Shown piece after piece: positions 32,612 to 44,731 of a DNA stretch of 64,000 nucleotides; positions within the stretch are counted from its first letter, which is position 1; the number at the start of each line of letters is the position of its first letter. The notes beneath the pieces are model-generated. The model made no database searches. It had not been told where the DNA came from and was given only the letters and a program-made list of their open reading frames with translations. This DNA comes from Erythroxylum novogranatense (taxonomy: Eukaryota; Streptophyta; Magnoliopsida; Malpighiales; Erythroxylaceae), in the NCBI GenBank assembly GCA_029891385.1, contig CM057230.1, positions 19,729,372 through 19,793,371 of the forward strand, read 5' to 3'. Made by a program: the position numbers and the translations under genes.

Positions 32612-32895
32612 TTTCCTCCAATAGTTTTGAAATAAGATCTTCTAACAACTTCTGTATGCCTCCTCTCTGATGGGAGTGCAGGGTTGATTTCCTCCCCTCT
32701 TAGAAGTTGACTGTCTACAAAAGTCTTGAGGCCTTTAGGCGAAAGAGCATCGTAAAGATGACAGACGAAGTTATAACGAGTGTCCTCCCGCCTAAAGCTA
32801 ACAAATACAAGGTACTTCCACTGCTTGGTGGTCGTAGCTCGTAGGAGTGAAAAGGAAATCGGTGAAGATAAAGGGTAGTAAGATATAGACAACAG
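32612..32895 (-). pseudogene. TNL pseudogene, TIR and start of NB-ARC (5' piece)
   Basis: Minus strand. TTTKQWKYLVFVSFRREDTR, then NFVCHLYDALSPKGLKTFVD and QLLRGEEINPAL, form the first half of a TIR domain. The frame then jumps directly to QKLLEDLISKLLEEM, which matches RLLEQLISELLEQS in the NB-ARC of the gene at 49217-53429. The second half of TIR, the P-loop and the intron are therefore deleted. The start ATG is lost. The break at 32612 continues at 26160 once the solo LTR and Copia 2 are removed. Confidence 0.88.
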
Positions 32896-33316
32896 AAGAA
32901 GCAGAAACTAGGCGACTTTGGCGTGCTTTAACATACATGACAGCTAACTTGGAGGTGTTTAATTTGACTCTCCAATTATTTTAGTTAACTTAAAACATAA
33001 TTTCTCGTTAAAATGATTGTAGACCCTTTTGTTTTTGGCATGTTTACAATTCTAATGGATTAATTGAAGATATTTTTGTTTAAGTTAACGATAAATTGAA
33101 TTTTCTTGCATATGATGTTTTTTTTGTCAAAGGAAAAAATGAGTTGAAAATAGTTACACATATAATACTTCTTCGAAGAGGATAACAAATTAAATTTCAT
33201 CTTTAACTTACAAGAAAATGTAACAAAACTAAACAATTTTAAGGAGTTGAATTTGACAAGTAAGATTATTTATGTTATATTGATTATACAAAATTAAATG
33301 TTGTACTTTAAAAGGA
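32896..33316. other. AT-rich spacer, former TNL 5' flank
   Basis: The first 50 bases (CTTTGGCGTGCTTT) resemble the 5' flank of the TNL gene at about 53515. Otherwise nothing is recognised. Confidence 0.4.
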
Positions 33317-33600
33317 TCATTTTCTTTTACATTTTATTGCTCAAATATTAAAGAGACTAATTGGTCGAGCTTTTGTAATCACTTGAGAAGATTAAGAAAA
33401 GACAACTTTTGCAGGGTCCATTTGAAACTTTTGCATATCAACAAATGTCATTTGGAGCTTATAATGCACTGGCTGCTTTCGAAAAGGTGTATAGGAAGTA
33501 TATTTTTAGATTGTGTTAAAAAAAATTATAGAAATTTTCATAGATAATTTTACAGTCTATGTAAATTCATTCGACAATTGTTTGCTTAATTTAATTTTCA
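33317..33600 (+). pseudogene. Gypsy reverse-transcriptase relic
   Basis: Very decayed RT blocks in the order of Athila-like Gypsy RT: DHFLLHFIAQILKRLIGRAF, then GPFETFAYQQMSFGAYNALA after a shift, and IIEIFIDNFTVYVNSFDNCL. The last has FIDN in place of the catalytic FMDD. The same blocks are seen intact at 40788-41095. No LTRs are recognisable around it, so it is an old fragment. Confidence 0.75.
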
Positions 33601-34313
33601 ATTTAAGTTAAAATCTTACATAAAAACTTTAAAGTTTATTTGATTTGTTCTAAATTGAATAAGTATTAGAATCTTACATAAAAGATATTTTTAGATAACT
33701 TTAAAAGCTTATTTGATTTTTCTAAATTAAATAAGTATTTTCATCATTTTGAACTAATTTCCAAATTTATCATAAATTATTTTATGTCATAATCTGTGTA
33801 GATTATATTCTCACGTTTTATGTATAATTAAAAGAACTTGCTTGTTTTAATTTTTATGATGAGATTTTAATTTTGCTGATAAGTCTTTTAAAGTTTATTA
33901 GTAAGAGCAAAAGTAAGTAATAAAAAGTAAAGAATATTGAGTGAGACCATAAAAGATGAGGTAGTTTAATTAAAGGGTAGAAAACATATAATCTCTTGTA
34001 ATTTTAAGAAATATTAGAAAATTTTGAAAAAACCTTCATAATTTTCATTTTTCAGAAAAAAACTCGTTCTCTTAGATTTCGATTAAATAACAACATTTCG
34101 ATTAAATAACAACAAAATACATGCAGCATAAATATCATATGTGAATTAATAAAATGTCATGACATGATAACTCTTAAATTTTACTCAATTAATTAAATTT
34201 AACTTAAATTAATAATTTAATATTAATATAATAAATTATTATTTTGAAACGAATTTAATTAATTATGTTTGATTTTAAGAGTTAAGCTAAATTGAACTAT
34301 CATATAAATAATA
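33601..34313. other. AT-rich gene-free stretch
   Basis: TATTTGATTTTTCTAAATTAAATAAGTATT-like words are repeated near 33640 and 33710. No gene is visible. Confidence 0.45.
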
Positions 34314-34322
34314 TTTGATTAG

Positions 34323-34787
34323 CACTCGTCACTTGTTATCTGAAGGTTTGCGATGGAGAATCGGGAACGGTAAGAGTATTTCGATTTGAATGATCCATGG
34401 ATACCAAGGGTTGGTGATTTTTATGTGTCTCCGGACGTTGCCAACGTTGTAAGTGATTTACGTGTCGAGGCTTTAATGACTGACAGTGGTGATGCTTGGG
34501 ATTTTGAAATGATTTCGGGTATCTTTAGTGAGCACGACGCTCAAGCAATTCTTTCCATCCCTTTACCACTTAAATCCACTGATGACAAACTACTGTGGCA
34601 CTATGATAAGAAAGGTCGATATACAGTCAAATCAGCATATCACGTTGCTCATAGTTTACTTTACGGTTTATCGCCAATCGAAAGTGGTTTGGCTTGGTCT
34701 TCGCTTTGGAAATTACGAATCACTCCGAAGGTAAAGGAATTTATGTGGCGTGCTCTCCGTGACATCCTTCCTACCAAGCTTCATTTG
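34323..34787 (+). pseudogene. L1-type LINE fragment, 5' piece (zf-RVT)
   Basis: LLSEGLRWRIGNGKSISI, stop, NDPWIPRVGDFYVSPDVANV, then WHYDKKGRYTVKSAYHVAHS and SLWKLRITPKVKEFMWRALR: the typical region upstream of and into the zf-RVT domain of plant LINEs. It is cut at 34787 by the Athila-like element, and the protein continues at 47389. Candidate LINE target duplication: TTTGATTAG at 34314-34322 and 48272-48280. The RT domain is missing (5' truncation). Confidence 0.87.
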
Positions 34788-37613
34788 TGTTAATGGACAT
34801 TTTTATATTAATTTTAGATACTTAATTTATTAAACTCTTGTCCATTTATGTTTAAATTACACTAATTAAGGGTTGTTTTTTTTTATTGTTTTTAAATACC
34901 AACCTCTCCATACTTTAAGCACTCATTTTATTTTTTTTCTCGGGGTTCCAACGACTAACAGCCAAGGAAGCTGCACCAACACCAAAAACAAGAGAGAAAC
35001 AGACCCATGCTTACACCACACCAGGCTAGAGGAGAATAAAGAGGGACTAAGCTGCTGGAATGAAACAAAACAAATTAGCAGGTGACATTAGCGTGGAGAC
35101 ACAAATGATGTAGCTGGTGGAGATAAAAAGAAGGATACAGCTCAAGAGACCCATGCAGACAGCACCAAAGACGTGAACATGCTGACCAAGAGACCCACAA
35201 CCCATGCCAAAGCAGATAGGATAGCTGGAAAAGGTAGAACGAAGTGGACTGGAGGGTAGCATGGGCTGGAGATGGGCTGATGGAGTATGCGTTATATGGG
35301 GTGAGAGGAGATGAACGTGAGCTGTTGGAAAAGAGAGGGAGTAACGTGAGGCTTGGGGGAGATCTGCTGCAGAGCTTTAAAAAAAATCGTGAGAAGCCTC
35401 CACATAGACTAAAAAAACTCACATACGGGAGCTGGAAAAAAGCTGGAGAGGACGTGAACTGCAAAAAGGGGGGTTACACTCGTCACTCATATATTCACTC
35501 CACACATGTTGAAGCTCTCTGTTTTTAACACTCACTGCAGCCCTCACTACACCATTATTATCTACCCATAAACGAAGTTAGGAAGGCAAGCAGGAGGGGG
35601 CGTTAAAAGGGCTGAACAAAAGAAGCAGCTGGTGGAGTGAGTGAATAAAACGTGGGGGGGCTCATGAAGGCTGACGGGGAGACCAAGAAGGAAGAGCAAC
35701 GTTTTTCTTTGGAGAAGAGAGCAAGGAAGTACGTTGTATGAAGGAGAAGACGTTGGGCTGTAGATCAGCGTGGACAGCTGTGGAGAGTGAAGGGCGTTAT
35801 ATACAAGGTGGCTTGAGGAGATGAGACAATGAAGAACGTGACATGCTGGTGGAGAGGAATAACGTTGCAAGAAGCTGGTGGCTTTGGAGACTCACGCAAG
35901 GCAGCACTGAAGAGAGATTAACGTCTGGGCAGAACAACAAGCTAGCTGGTGGGAAGAAAAAACGTAGCTGCTAGTGGAGACAACAACGAAGCTGCTGGAA
36001 ATAACATGATGAAGCAGCTGGTGACTTGATGAAGAGGACGTGAGCTGAAAAAGAGAGAGGACGTGAGCTGAAGAGACCAAAGGAGGACCGTTAGCTACTT
36101 GTGAAGGAGATCATTTGGGCTGGAAAATAAGCAGCTAGAAGAGTTAAAAAAAAACATGTGAGCAGCTGGGGAGAGGAATGACGTCACATGCTGGTGGAGA
36201 AGAAAGTGGATAGCTGGGGACAAGAGGCTTGGAAACGTGGGAGGTCTGCTGTTGGTGTGAAGATATAGAAGTAGCAGGTGGAAACATCTCAAGGAAGACA
36301 CGTTTCAGCTGGTGGTTTGAGGAGAGGGAGCAACCACGTTAAAGGAGCAGAAAGTTCACAGCTGGGAGACTCATATACACGTTATAGCAGCATAAGTGCA
36401 TGAGAGTGGACAACAGCTGCTGAAGTAAGAGGATTTAGAGAAAAGATCCTCTGTCCAATATTACTCTGTCTTATTCTGTCTCATAGAATCTCAATCATTT
36501 ATTTTGCGGGACCCACGCGGGACTCATGCAGGACCCATATAAATGAATGACTGAGATTCATTGGACACAATAGGACACCATAATATTGGACAGAGGATCT
36601 GGACTCGAGGATTTATGCGTGGTTGAGGAAATACACAATGAAGAAACCAAGTTGAAGCAGTTGCGTGGAAACCCAAAATTAAAGCAGAAGGTGGAGCTGC
36701 CACGTTAAAAGGAAAAAGGGGGTATTTTTATTTATTTATTTTTATTTCGTATTTGTTTTAATTGTGTGAATTTAATTAATGCAAACATATATTATAACCA
36801 TGATTTATGTTTCATTAATAAATATGTGTGAGTAAGTTTTTCTTTTCGGTTAAGGTTAAGATTAATATTGGATTAGGATAAATTTTGTGGTATTAATTTT
36901 TGCTTGATTAAATGCATATTTAGTCTTAATTTAGCTTGATCACCTAGATTCAAGACCTTAGATAATTAAATGCCACAACCAATGGGATTTAATTTGTCGG
37001 AAAATTAATCAAGCTACATACTTGAGACTAAAGTGTAGACCAACCTTAGGATCTTGTGTGAGGATACCTAGAATTAACGAACTTAGTTTTAGGCTTCTTG
37101 TATTTAACGCCTTTTATTCCGAATTTTCTATGAACCAAGTAGTGACTCGGATTTAAAAGAGAAAGGAACACCATGAACATTGGGTTCGACTTGCTTGAGT
37201 GAAGAATTTCCTAAATTAATCCAATGTTATAATTTTTAGTGCCTAATCCAATTGAAGTCTAATACCTTAACCGATTTTTATTATTTGATTAAATCTAATC
37301 GTTTTAATTCATTCCTTGCAATTTTCATATTTTCTTGATCGTTTTATTTTATTTTATTTTATTTTTAAATCAATCAACTCGTGATCGTCTAATTAATTTT
37401 TCATCGTTTTATTTTATTTTATTTTATTTTAAATCAATCAATTTTAGATCGTCTGAGTAATTTTTAATCGTTTAATTTAATTGTCTTATGTGTTGGAATT
37501 TTTTCCCTTGAGTACAATATCCGGTTCTCACCGTTTTATATTACTTGTTGACGGGGTGCACTTGCCTCTAATTAGTTTAGATAAAATTTAATTGTTTTGT
37601 TTAGACCGCAACA
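34788..37613 (+). repeat. 5' LTR of the Athila-like element
   Basis: Starts TGTTAATGGACA and ends GACCGCAACA. The first 1.6 kb is purine-rich with frequent AGCTGGTGG/GAAGCAGCTGG words; the last kilobase is AT-rich with (TTTTA)n runs near 37345 and 37410. A 169-bp MITE is inserted at 36438. The minus-strand open frames across it are not considered genes. Confidence 0.92.
36438..36606. mobile_element. MITE with 9-bp TSD (Mutator-like)
   Basis: A 169-bp insertion present only in the left LTR. It is flanked by GAGGATTTA at 36429-36437 and 36607-36615; the right LTR has a single GAGGATTTA. The ends are inverted repeats: GATCCTCTGTCCAATATTA at the left and its reverse complement TAATATTGGACAGAGGATC at the right, preceded by less perfect outer bases starting GAG. 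A 9-bp TSD points to the Mutator superfamily. No coding capacity. Confidence 0.9.
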
Positions 37614-37619
37614 AGTTTT

Positions 37620-37637
37620 TGGCGCCGTTGCCGGGGA
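37620..37637 (+). promoter_or_regulatory. Primer-binding site (tRNA-Asp type)
   Basis: TGGCGCCGTTGCCGGGGA lies six bases inside the 5' LTR and matches the well-known tRNA-Asp PBS of Athila-type elements. Confidence 0.9.
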
Positions 37638-37808
37638 ACAAAATTTCTGATTTTGAGTCATTAAATTAGACGGTGTTAATTGTTTTAGATTTAATTTTTG
37701 CTTTGTTGTTTATTTGCGTATTTGAGTTGTTGTTTGATTGCTTTATTTCGGTTGTTTTATTTTTCATCATTAGGTTTGTTATTATTTTTATTTTGTTCTA
37801 TTTTGTTT

Positions 37809-38480
37809 ATGCTCACTCGTGGCCAAAAGCCTGAGAATTTGCTATTAGATACTGAAATTGAAAAAACTGCTCGCAGATTGCGTAAGGAAACCAGATTGGC
37901 TCGGAGTAGTACTTCAGCAGAAAGGACTAGAGAAGAGCAGTTTTCAAAGATGGATCAACACGAGGAGAGGTTGATGCCACATACTGAAGAAAGAAGGGAG
38001 TTAACTATGATGGATTTGACAATGGGGCACAACAATAGACCCATGCCACCAATTATAAGGCCGACAATCACAGCTGCGAGTTTTGAGATTCCTCACAGCA
38101 TTACATCGATGGTGAGGGCATCTCAATTTGGAGGATTGCCTTTGGAGGATCCGAACACCCATTTGGAGACATTTTTGGATATTTGTGATTTATTCAAGCA
38201 GAATGGAGTATCGGAAGACGCAGTGAGATTAAGGTTATTCCCATTTTCTCTAAGGGATAAGGCCAGAGCATGGTTGGCTAGTTTGCAGTCGGGATCGATA
38301 ACTACATGGGATGAGATGATGAGGTTATTTTTGGCAAAATTTTTCCCTCCTGCCAAGGTTGCAAAGATGAAGAATGAGATCACTTTCTTCACTCAGTATG
38401 AAAATGAAAGTTTATACGAAGCGTGGGAGCGATTTCGGGATATGTTAATGCAGTGTCCTAGTCATGGGTTCTCTACATGA
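37809..38480 (+). pseudogene. gag: Athila-like gag (N-terminal part)
   Basis: I start at the ATG at 37809 (MLTRGQKPENLLLD). The capsid domain is clear: GLPLEDPNTHLETFLDICDL, FPFSLRDKARAWLASLQSGS and FFPPAKVAKMKNEITFF, the Retrotrans_gag core. It ends at a TGA at 38478, where the family continues, so the C-terminal half of gag (38481-38889) is off-frame with further stops. Gag would form the RNA-packaging particle. Confidence 0.88.
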
Positions 38481-38889
38481 CAGCAGGTCAATATTTTTTA
38501 TACAAGAATGAACCCATCGACCAGGAGTACCATCGATGCTGCAGCAGGAGGTAGTTTAATGAGGAAAACGCCAGATCAAGCTTCACAGTTGATTAATGAG
38601 ATGGCCACTAGCGCTTTCCAATATCATTCGAAAGGCATCCCAAGCGACCTCTGAGGAGCTCGTGTAATCGACAATACAAAGGGCTTTATCTCTTTCGGAT
38701 GGATGTTCGACGAAGAAATTGGATAATTTGATGCATGTGAGAGGAGGAGCTAGTTAGTCTTTAAAGAGTCAGTCTGTTTTGAGAGCATTGTGGTGGAGAT
38801 TCCCATGCATCTTCCGAGTGTCAAGTCGGGAATCCTTTTGCTCAAGAGATCAAGAGGCCCATTATGTGGGCAATTATAATGCATAATGA

Positions 38890-41418
38890 TTGGACCCATA
38901 TTCTAATACCTACAACCCAGGATGGAGAAATCATCCAAATTTCTCCTGGCGGAATGATCAGGTGGCACAACCACAATCATCTAATGTTCAGAGACAACCA
39001 CCTGCACCCCCAGGTTTCAAGGCTCCTAATCCTGCACCACCAGAGAAATCTAATCTCGAAGACTTACTGTCGAAGTACATATCTACCACCGAGGTTAGGA
39101 TGCAGAACCAAGAATCTTCTATTAGACATTTGGAGAATCAGATGAGCCAGATTGCTAGTTTGTTAAAGAAAAGACCTTCGGGTTCATTGCCTAGCACTAC
39201 CGAGGCCAACCCGAGAGAACATGAAAAGGCAATTTTATTGAGGAGTGGTAGACAACTTGAAGAAGTTCAAAAGAAGCAGAAGGGTAAAGAAGTAGAAAAA
39301 AGTGAAGAAGATGAGAGTCGGGAAAGTGGCAAGGAGGCCACAGAAGCACCAGTTGAAAAGGAGGACCATTCAAGGTTAATTGTTGATCCCATCACAAATC
39401 CGGTAAGACCTCGGATTCCTTATCCTCAAAGATTGAAAGGTACGCAATTAGATAAGCAATTTGGTCGTTTTCTTGAGATATTTAAGAAATTGCATATAAA
39501 CATTCCTTTTGTTGAGGCCATAGCGCAGATGCCTTCGTATGCTAAGTTTTTGAAAAAAAATTTGTCTAACAAGAGGAGGCTTGAGGAGTATGCCACGGTG
39601 AAGCTGAATGAGGAGTGTTTGGCCATATTGTCAAGAAAGTTGCCACCAAAGCTTAAGGATCCAGGGAGTTTTACTATTCCTTGTGTTATTGGTGATTTAA
39701 ATATAGATAAAGCTTTAATGGATTTGGGTGCGAGTATTAATTTAATGCCTCTTTCTGTTTTCAGGAATTTAGGATTGGCGGAGCCCAAACCCACAACTAT
39801 TTCACTTCAGCTGGCAGATAGGTCAATCACCTATCCAAGGGGAATTATTGAGGATGTATTGGTCAAGGTCGAGAAGTTCATCTTTCCGGTGGATTTTTTA
39901 GTCCTTGATATGGAGGAAGATATTGACATCCCCATCATTCTTGGGAGACCTTTCATGGCTACTGCACGGACCATCATCGATGTACAACGTGGAAAGCTCA
40001 TCTTGAGACTTCAAGATGAGGAACTAGTGTTCGATGTGTTCAATGCTATGAAGCATCCTTCTACTCTTGACTCTTGCCATTTTATTGATATTTATTCTTC
40101 TGATACTGATGATTCTTCTATTGTTTGTGCAGATTTATTGGAAGAGGCAGCACAAGGAACAATCGAAGAGTTAGGGGAAGAATTGCAAGAAGAGTTGGAG
40201 GAAATTGCAGATGAGTTGGAGCAAGCATATTGGACACATTATAGAGCATACGAGCCTCTCCAACGTCAAGCCAAGCTATTTCCGAAGCCTTCAATTGAAG
40301 AGCCCCCTTCTCTTGACCTTAAACCTCTTCCAAGTCATTTGAAATATGTTTATCTTAACCCACCTGAGCACTTACCAGTTATCATTTCTTCTTCTTTGTC
40401 AGGTACTATGGAGGAGCAGTTATTGAGGGTACTGCGGGACCACAAAAAAGCAATTGGGTGGTCAATTACAGATATCAAAGGTATAAGCCCTTCTTTTTGC
40501 ACACACCACATTTTCATGGAGGATGGAAGCAAGGCAATAGTGCAACCCCTGAGGAGACTTAACCCACACATGAAGGAGGTGGTGAAAGATGAGGTAGTTA
40601 AGCTTCTAGATGCAGGTATTATCTCTCCCATTTCTGATTCTGGTTGGGTTAGCCCTGTGCATGTGGTGCCAAAGAAAGGAGGCACCACTGTGGTTGAAAA
40701 TGAAAAAAATGAATTAATAGCCACTAGGAAGGTAACTGGCTGGAGAATGTGCATAGATTATAGGAAGTTGAATGACGCCACCAGGAAAGATCATTTTCCT
40801 TTACCTTTCATTGATCAAATGATTGAGAAATTAGTTGGACATGACTTTTATTGTGCCTTAGATGGATATAGTGGATATTTGCAGATTCCTGTAGCCTTGG
40901 AAGATCAGGAGAAAACAACTTTTACATGTCCCTATGGTACATTTGCCTATAGACGCATGCCCTTTGGGTTATGCAATGCTCCAGCTACATTTCAAAGATG
41001 CATGATGGCTATTTTTTCTGATATGCTTGAATCTTGCATTGAAATTTTCATGGATGACTTCTCTGTGTTTGGAACTTCATTTGATGCATGCTTGGATAAC
41101 TTAGAGAAAGTCCTAATTCGGTGTGAAGAGACCCATTTAGTGCTTAATTGGGAAAAATGTCATTTCATGGTACAGGAGTGCATTGTTTTAGGTCACAAGA
41201 TTTCTAGCAAGGGTATAGAGGTAGACCCAGCAAAAGTTGATGTCATTAAGAAACTTCCACCACCGAACAATGTTAGATCCATTAGAAGTTTTTTTGGCCA
41301 TGCTGGCTTTTACCGTAGGTTCATTAAGGATTTTTCCAAAATTGCCAAACCTTTAACTGGATTGCTTGAAAAAGATGTTGTGTTTAATTTTGACGATAAA
41401 TGTTTGACATCTTTTTAA
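38890..41418 (+). pseudogene. pol: Athila-like gag end, protease and RT
   Basis: An 842-codon open frame without a natural start, so it is the continuation of a broken polyprotein. It begins in the gag tail (coil NQESSIRHLENQMSQIASLL). The protease has DKALMDLGASINLMPLSVF (active site DLGAS) and IPIILGRPFMATARTIIDV. A Glu-rich linker (EELGEELQEELEEIADELEQ) follows. The RT has GWRMCIDYRKLNDATRKDHF, YGTFAYRRMPFGLCNAPATF and IEIFMDDFSVFGTSFDACLD (catalytic FMDD). The connection domain (SIRSFFGHAGFYRRFIKDFS) ends with a TAA at 41416. The RT core looks intact. Confidence 0.92.
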
Positions 41419-41454
41419 TTGTTAAAGGATATGCTTGGATCGCGCTATTCTTAT

Positions 41455-43184
41455 ATCTCCTGACTGGTCTCTTCCTTTTGAATTAATGTGTGATGCAAGT
41501 GATTATCGATGGGTGTTGTTTTAGGCCAAAGACGAGGTAAGATCTTTCACCCCATTTTTATGCAAGTAGGACACTAAATCATGCTGCGCCATTATACCAC
41601 CACAGAAAAAGAGATGTTGGCGGTTGTGTTTGCTTTTGACAAGTTTCGCTCATATTTGGTTTTGTCTAAAGTGATTGTGTATACTGATCATGCAGCTTTG
41701 AAATACTTGATGACAAAACCCGATGCTAAACCAAGACTAATTCGTTGGGTGTTACTTTTGCAGAAATTTGACATTGAGCTGAGAGATAAAAAGGGGACTA
41801 AGAATTTTGTAGCTGATCACCTATCTAGGTTAGATGAAGCTGCCATGGAGAGTGCAACAAAGAAGGACATTCAGGAGACTTTTCCTGATGAGCATCTGAT
41901 GGTTATGACGATCATTCCATGGTTTGCAGATTATGTGAACTACCTTGCTAGTAATATCTATCCCCCTGATTTTTCTTATGCTCAAAAGAAAAAAATTTTC
42001 TCAAAGGTAAGGTACTATCTTTGGGATGATCCTTTGCTATACAAGATTTGTGTGGATGGTATTGTTAGGCGTTGCATTCCTGAAGAGGAAATGTCCTCTG
42101 TGTTACATCATTGTCATTCTAGAGAGGCTGGGGGACATTATGGTGCATCTAGGACAGCTCATAAAGTTTTGGAGTGTGGTTTCTATTGACCCACTTTATT
42201 TAAGGATGCATTTACATTTGTCAAATCTTGTGATAGGTGTCAAAGGGTCGGAAATATTAGTCGGAGACATGACATGCCATTGTCTAACATTCTTGTTTGT
42301 GAGGTTTTTGATGTTTGGGGAATAGACTTTATGGGACCGTTCCCTAAGTCTTTCTCTAATCAATATATATTGGTTGCTGTTGATTATGTTAGCAAATGGG
42401 TGGAAGCAGAGGCATTGCCTACAAATGAGTCTAGACGTGTTGTTAAATTTTTGAAGAAGAATATTTTTACACATTTTGGCACACCTAGGGCTATCATTAG
42501 TGATGGGGGGTCGCATTTTTGCAATAAACTTTTTAATTCGTTGTTAGCTAAGTATGGGGTAACCCATAAGGTTGCTACTCCGTACCACCCCTAAACAGGG
42601 AATTAAAGAAAATACTAGAAAAAACTGTTAATGCTTCTAGGCGGGACTGGTCTTTAAAGCTTGATGATGCACTTTGGGCATATAGGACCGCATTTAAAAC
42701 ACCCATAGGCATGTCACCATTTAAGATAGTATATGGGAAATCTTGTCATCTTCCAGTTGAGTTAGAGCATCGTGCATACTGGGCTACTAAATTTCTTAAC
42801 TTTGATTTGTCTGCTGCAGGTGCTAAGAGACTTATGCAACTTCATGAGCTTGAAGAGTTTTGTTTAGATGCCTATAACAATTCGAAGTTGTATAAGGAAC
42901 GTGTGAAGAAGTGGCATGAAAAGAAGATCCTCAACCGAGACTTTAAGGTAGGCGACCAGGTATTGATCTACAACTCCCGTCTTCGTCTTTTTCCAGGGAA
43001 GCTTAAGTCGAGGTGGTATGGTCCATTCACTGTGATCCAAGTCCTTCCTTTTGGGGTCCTTGAGGTAAAACGAGAAAATGAAAATTTATTCAAGGTAAAT
43101 AGACAACGGGCTAAATTGTATACGCCCAAGTTTGTGGGTAACTCTGAGGAGCGATTGTCTTTTCATGACACTTCGCCTCCTTGA
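41455..43184 (+). pseudogene. pol: Athila-like RNase H and integrase (broken)
   Basis: RNase H: DWSLPFELMCDASDYRWVLF, stop, then [20 protein letters not shown] and [19 protein letters not shown]. Integrase: the zinc finger ([36 protein letters not shown]) with a TGA between its halves. The core has [20 protein letters not shown] (Asp) and [20 protein letters not shown] (Asp). At about 42592 a short deletion and frameshift remove the block that should hold the catalytic Glu. The C-terminal part [20 protein letters not shown] and [20 protein letters not shown] then runs open to a TGA at 43182. The integrase is inferred to be dead. Confidence 0.9.
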
Positions 43185-44716
43185 TCGTGGTGCATGTTTT
43201 CCGGTAGGACTGTAGTTTTCTTTCTTTTCTTTTCTCGTTGTTTCTTTATGTTTCTTTTAATGCATTTCTTTAAGTTGTTTTGAGCTTTCTTTAGGTTTGC
43301 GTGGTTGGTGGCAAAAAGTTCTTTGCTGATTTTTCTTCAGGGAAGTTTCTTCTTCCTTTTTCCTCTCTCTGTGTTTGCTTGTTGACTACATGAAAATTAG
43401 GGACCATGTTCCTATTAAGTGTGGGGGGATTGAGATTATGTGCATGCTACTGATGTTGATGATATTGATGTTGATGTTGAGAGATACACACTTGAATGGT
43501 TGCGACTCTTCTGGTAGCTAACTTGGGTCCTATTTGTGTTGAATTTGAACATATGATTCTGTCAAAATAGTTGGATGAAAAATTGAGTTGTTTGCATGAA
43601 CTTGGATTAGGCAGCTTGAGAGGATAGTGAACTATGAAGATTAATTAAAGTAGTCAATTGCATAAACTTAGTCAATAACTGATGCTGAATGATGAGGCAA
43701 TGTATGAAATTTTAATGGATTTTCATTTAAACATTTGTGAGGTTTTGAGCCATATGACTGCATCTCATAGTCATTTATTTTCTTTGTCATGTGTGATGCT
43801 TCCTATGGATTACCTTGAACTTGCTCAAACTCGTTTGATCTTGCTAGTTACATGCTCTATGGACATGATAAAGGCCTTCTTTGTTTTAAACCTTTAGCTT
43901 AAATAACCCACCAAATCATTTTTCCCTTATTACCCCCTTTGAGCTTTTGACCTTGTTGTTTTCTTATTAATCGCATTACAGTGAAACTTAAAAACTTTTA
44001 GCTTTACTCTTTCACAAGTTAAATGAAGTACTAAGCATTTGATTCCTTGATTTGGGGACTTTTGTTTTACATGTTATTCTGAGATGTTTTAGAGGCACAT
44101 CTACTCAATTGTTGTTGATTTTTGTTACTGCTATCTTCTTTTATGTTTATTGTTACAAAAACAAAAAAAAAACAAAAAGAAGAAAACAAAAAAATAGCGT
44201 TTGATAGTGATGAGTAGTTGTAGTCCAGTATTTTTGTAAATTTTAGAATTTATTTTTAATTGTCCCACGTCACTTAGTACTTTGTGAATACTTGTGAGCA
44301 GTCTTTGTTCTTTTTACCTCACCTGAACCTAAACCCCATTACAACCCTTAATAAAAGCCCTTTTGATCTATGAAGACATGTACTCTATGTAGTGAAAAAT
44401 AGGTGAATTTGCAAGCCTATGGTAGCGTAATCTCATAGAGGAAGTTTTGAGCGAAACACAACCCTTATACACTTGAGCGACATGAGTGAATATCGTGAGG
44501 AAAGTTCATTTTAATTTTGTGCTTGCTTTTGATCGAAAATATCTACCTTTGATTGTGTTTATGTGCATTAATGAAAATATTATGATACATGTTGTAGCTT
44601 GATACTTGAGTTCGCTGAATTTTAAGGGATTGCAAACACTTGATTTTTGTTAAAAATAAAATGACAGAATGCGTTGGTTGTGACCTAAGTAAATTGCTTG
44701 AGGACAAGCAACAATT
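43185..44716 (+). other. Long non-coding 3' region of the Athila-like element
   Basis: 1.5 kb between pol and the 3' LTR, where some Athila relatives carry an env-like ORF; no such frame is visible here. It has a polypurine-like AAGTGTGGGGGGATTG at about 43419-43434 and an A-rich run at 44155-44198. Confidence 0.7.
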
Positions 44717-44731
44717 CAAGTGTGGGAGTAT
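44717..44731 (+). promoter_or_regulatory. Polypurine tract of the Athila-like element
   Basis: CAAGTGTGGGAGTAT lies directly before the 3' LTR. Confidence 0.75.

Noticed and set aside
35047..36301. Series of minus-strand ORFs (up to 129 codons) in the left Athila LTR, with copies at 44995-46253 in the right LTR
   Set aside because: They lie in the purine-rich part of the LTR, overlap in several frames, read as low-complexity Ser/Leu/His-rich protein, start mostly at non-ATG codons and match no family. They are composition shadows.
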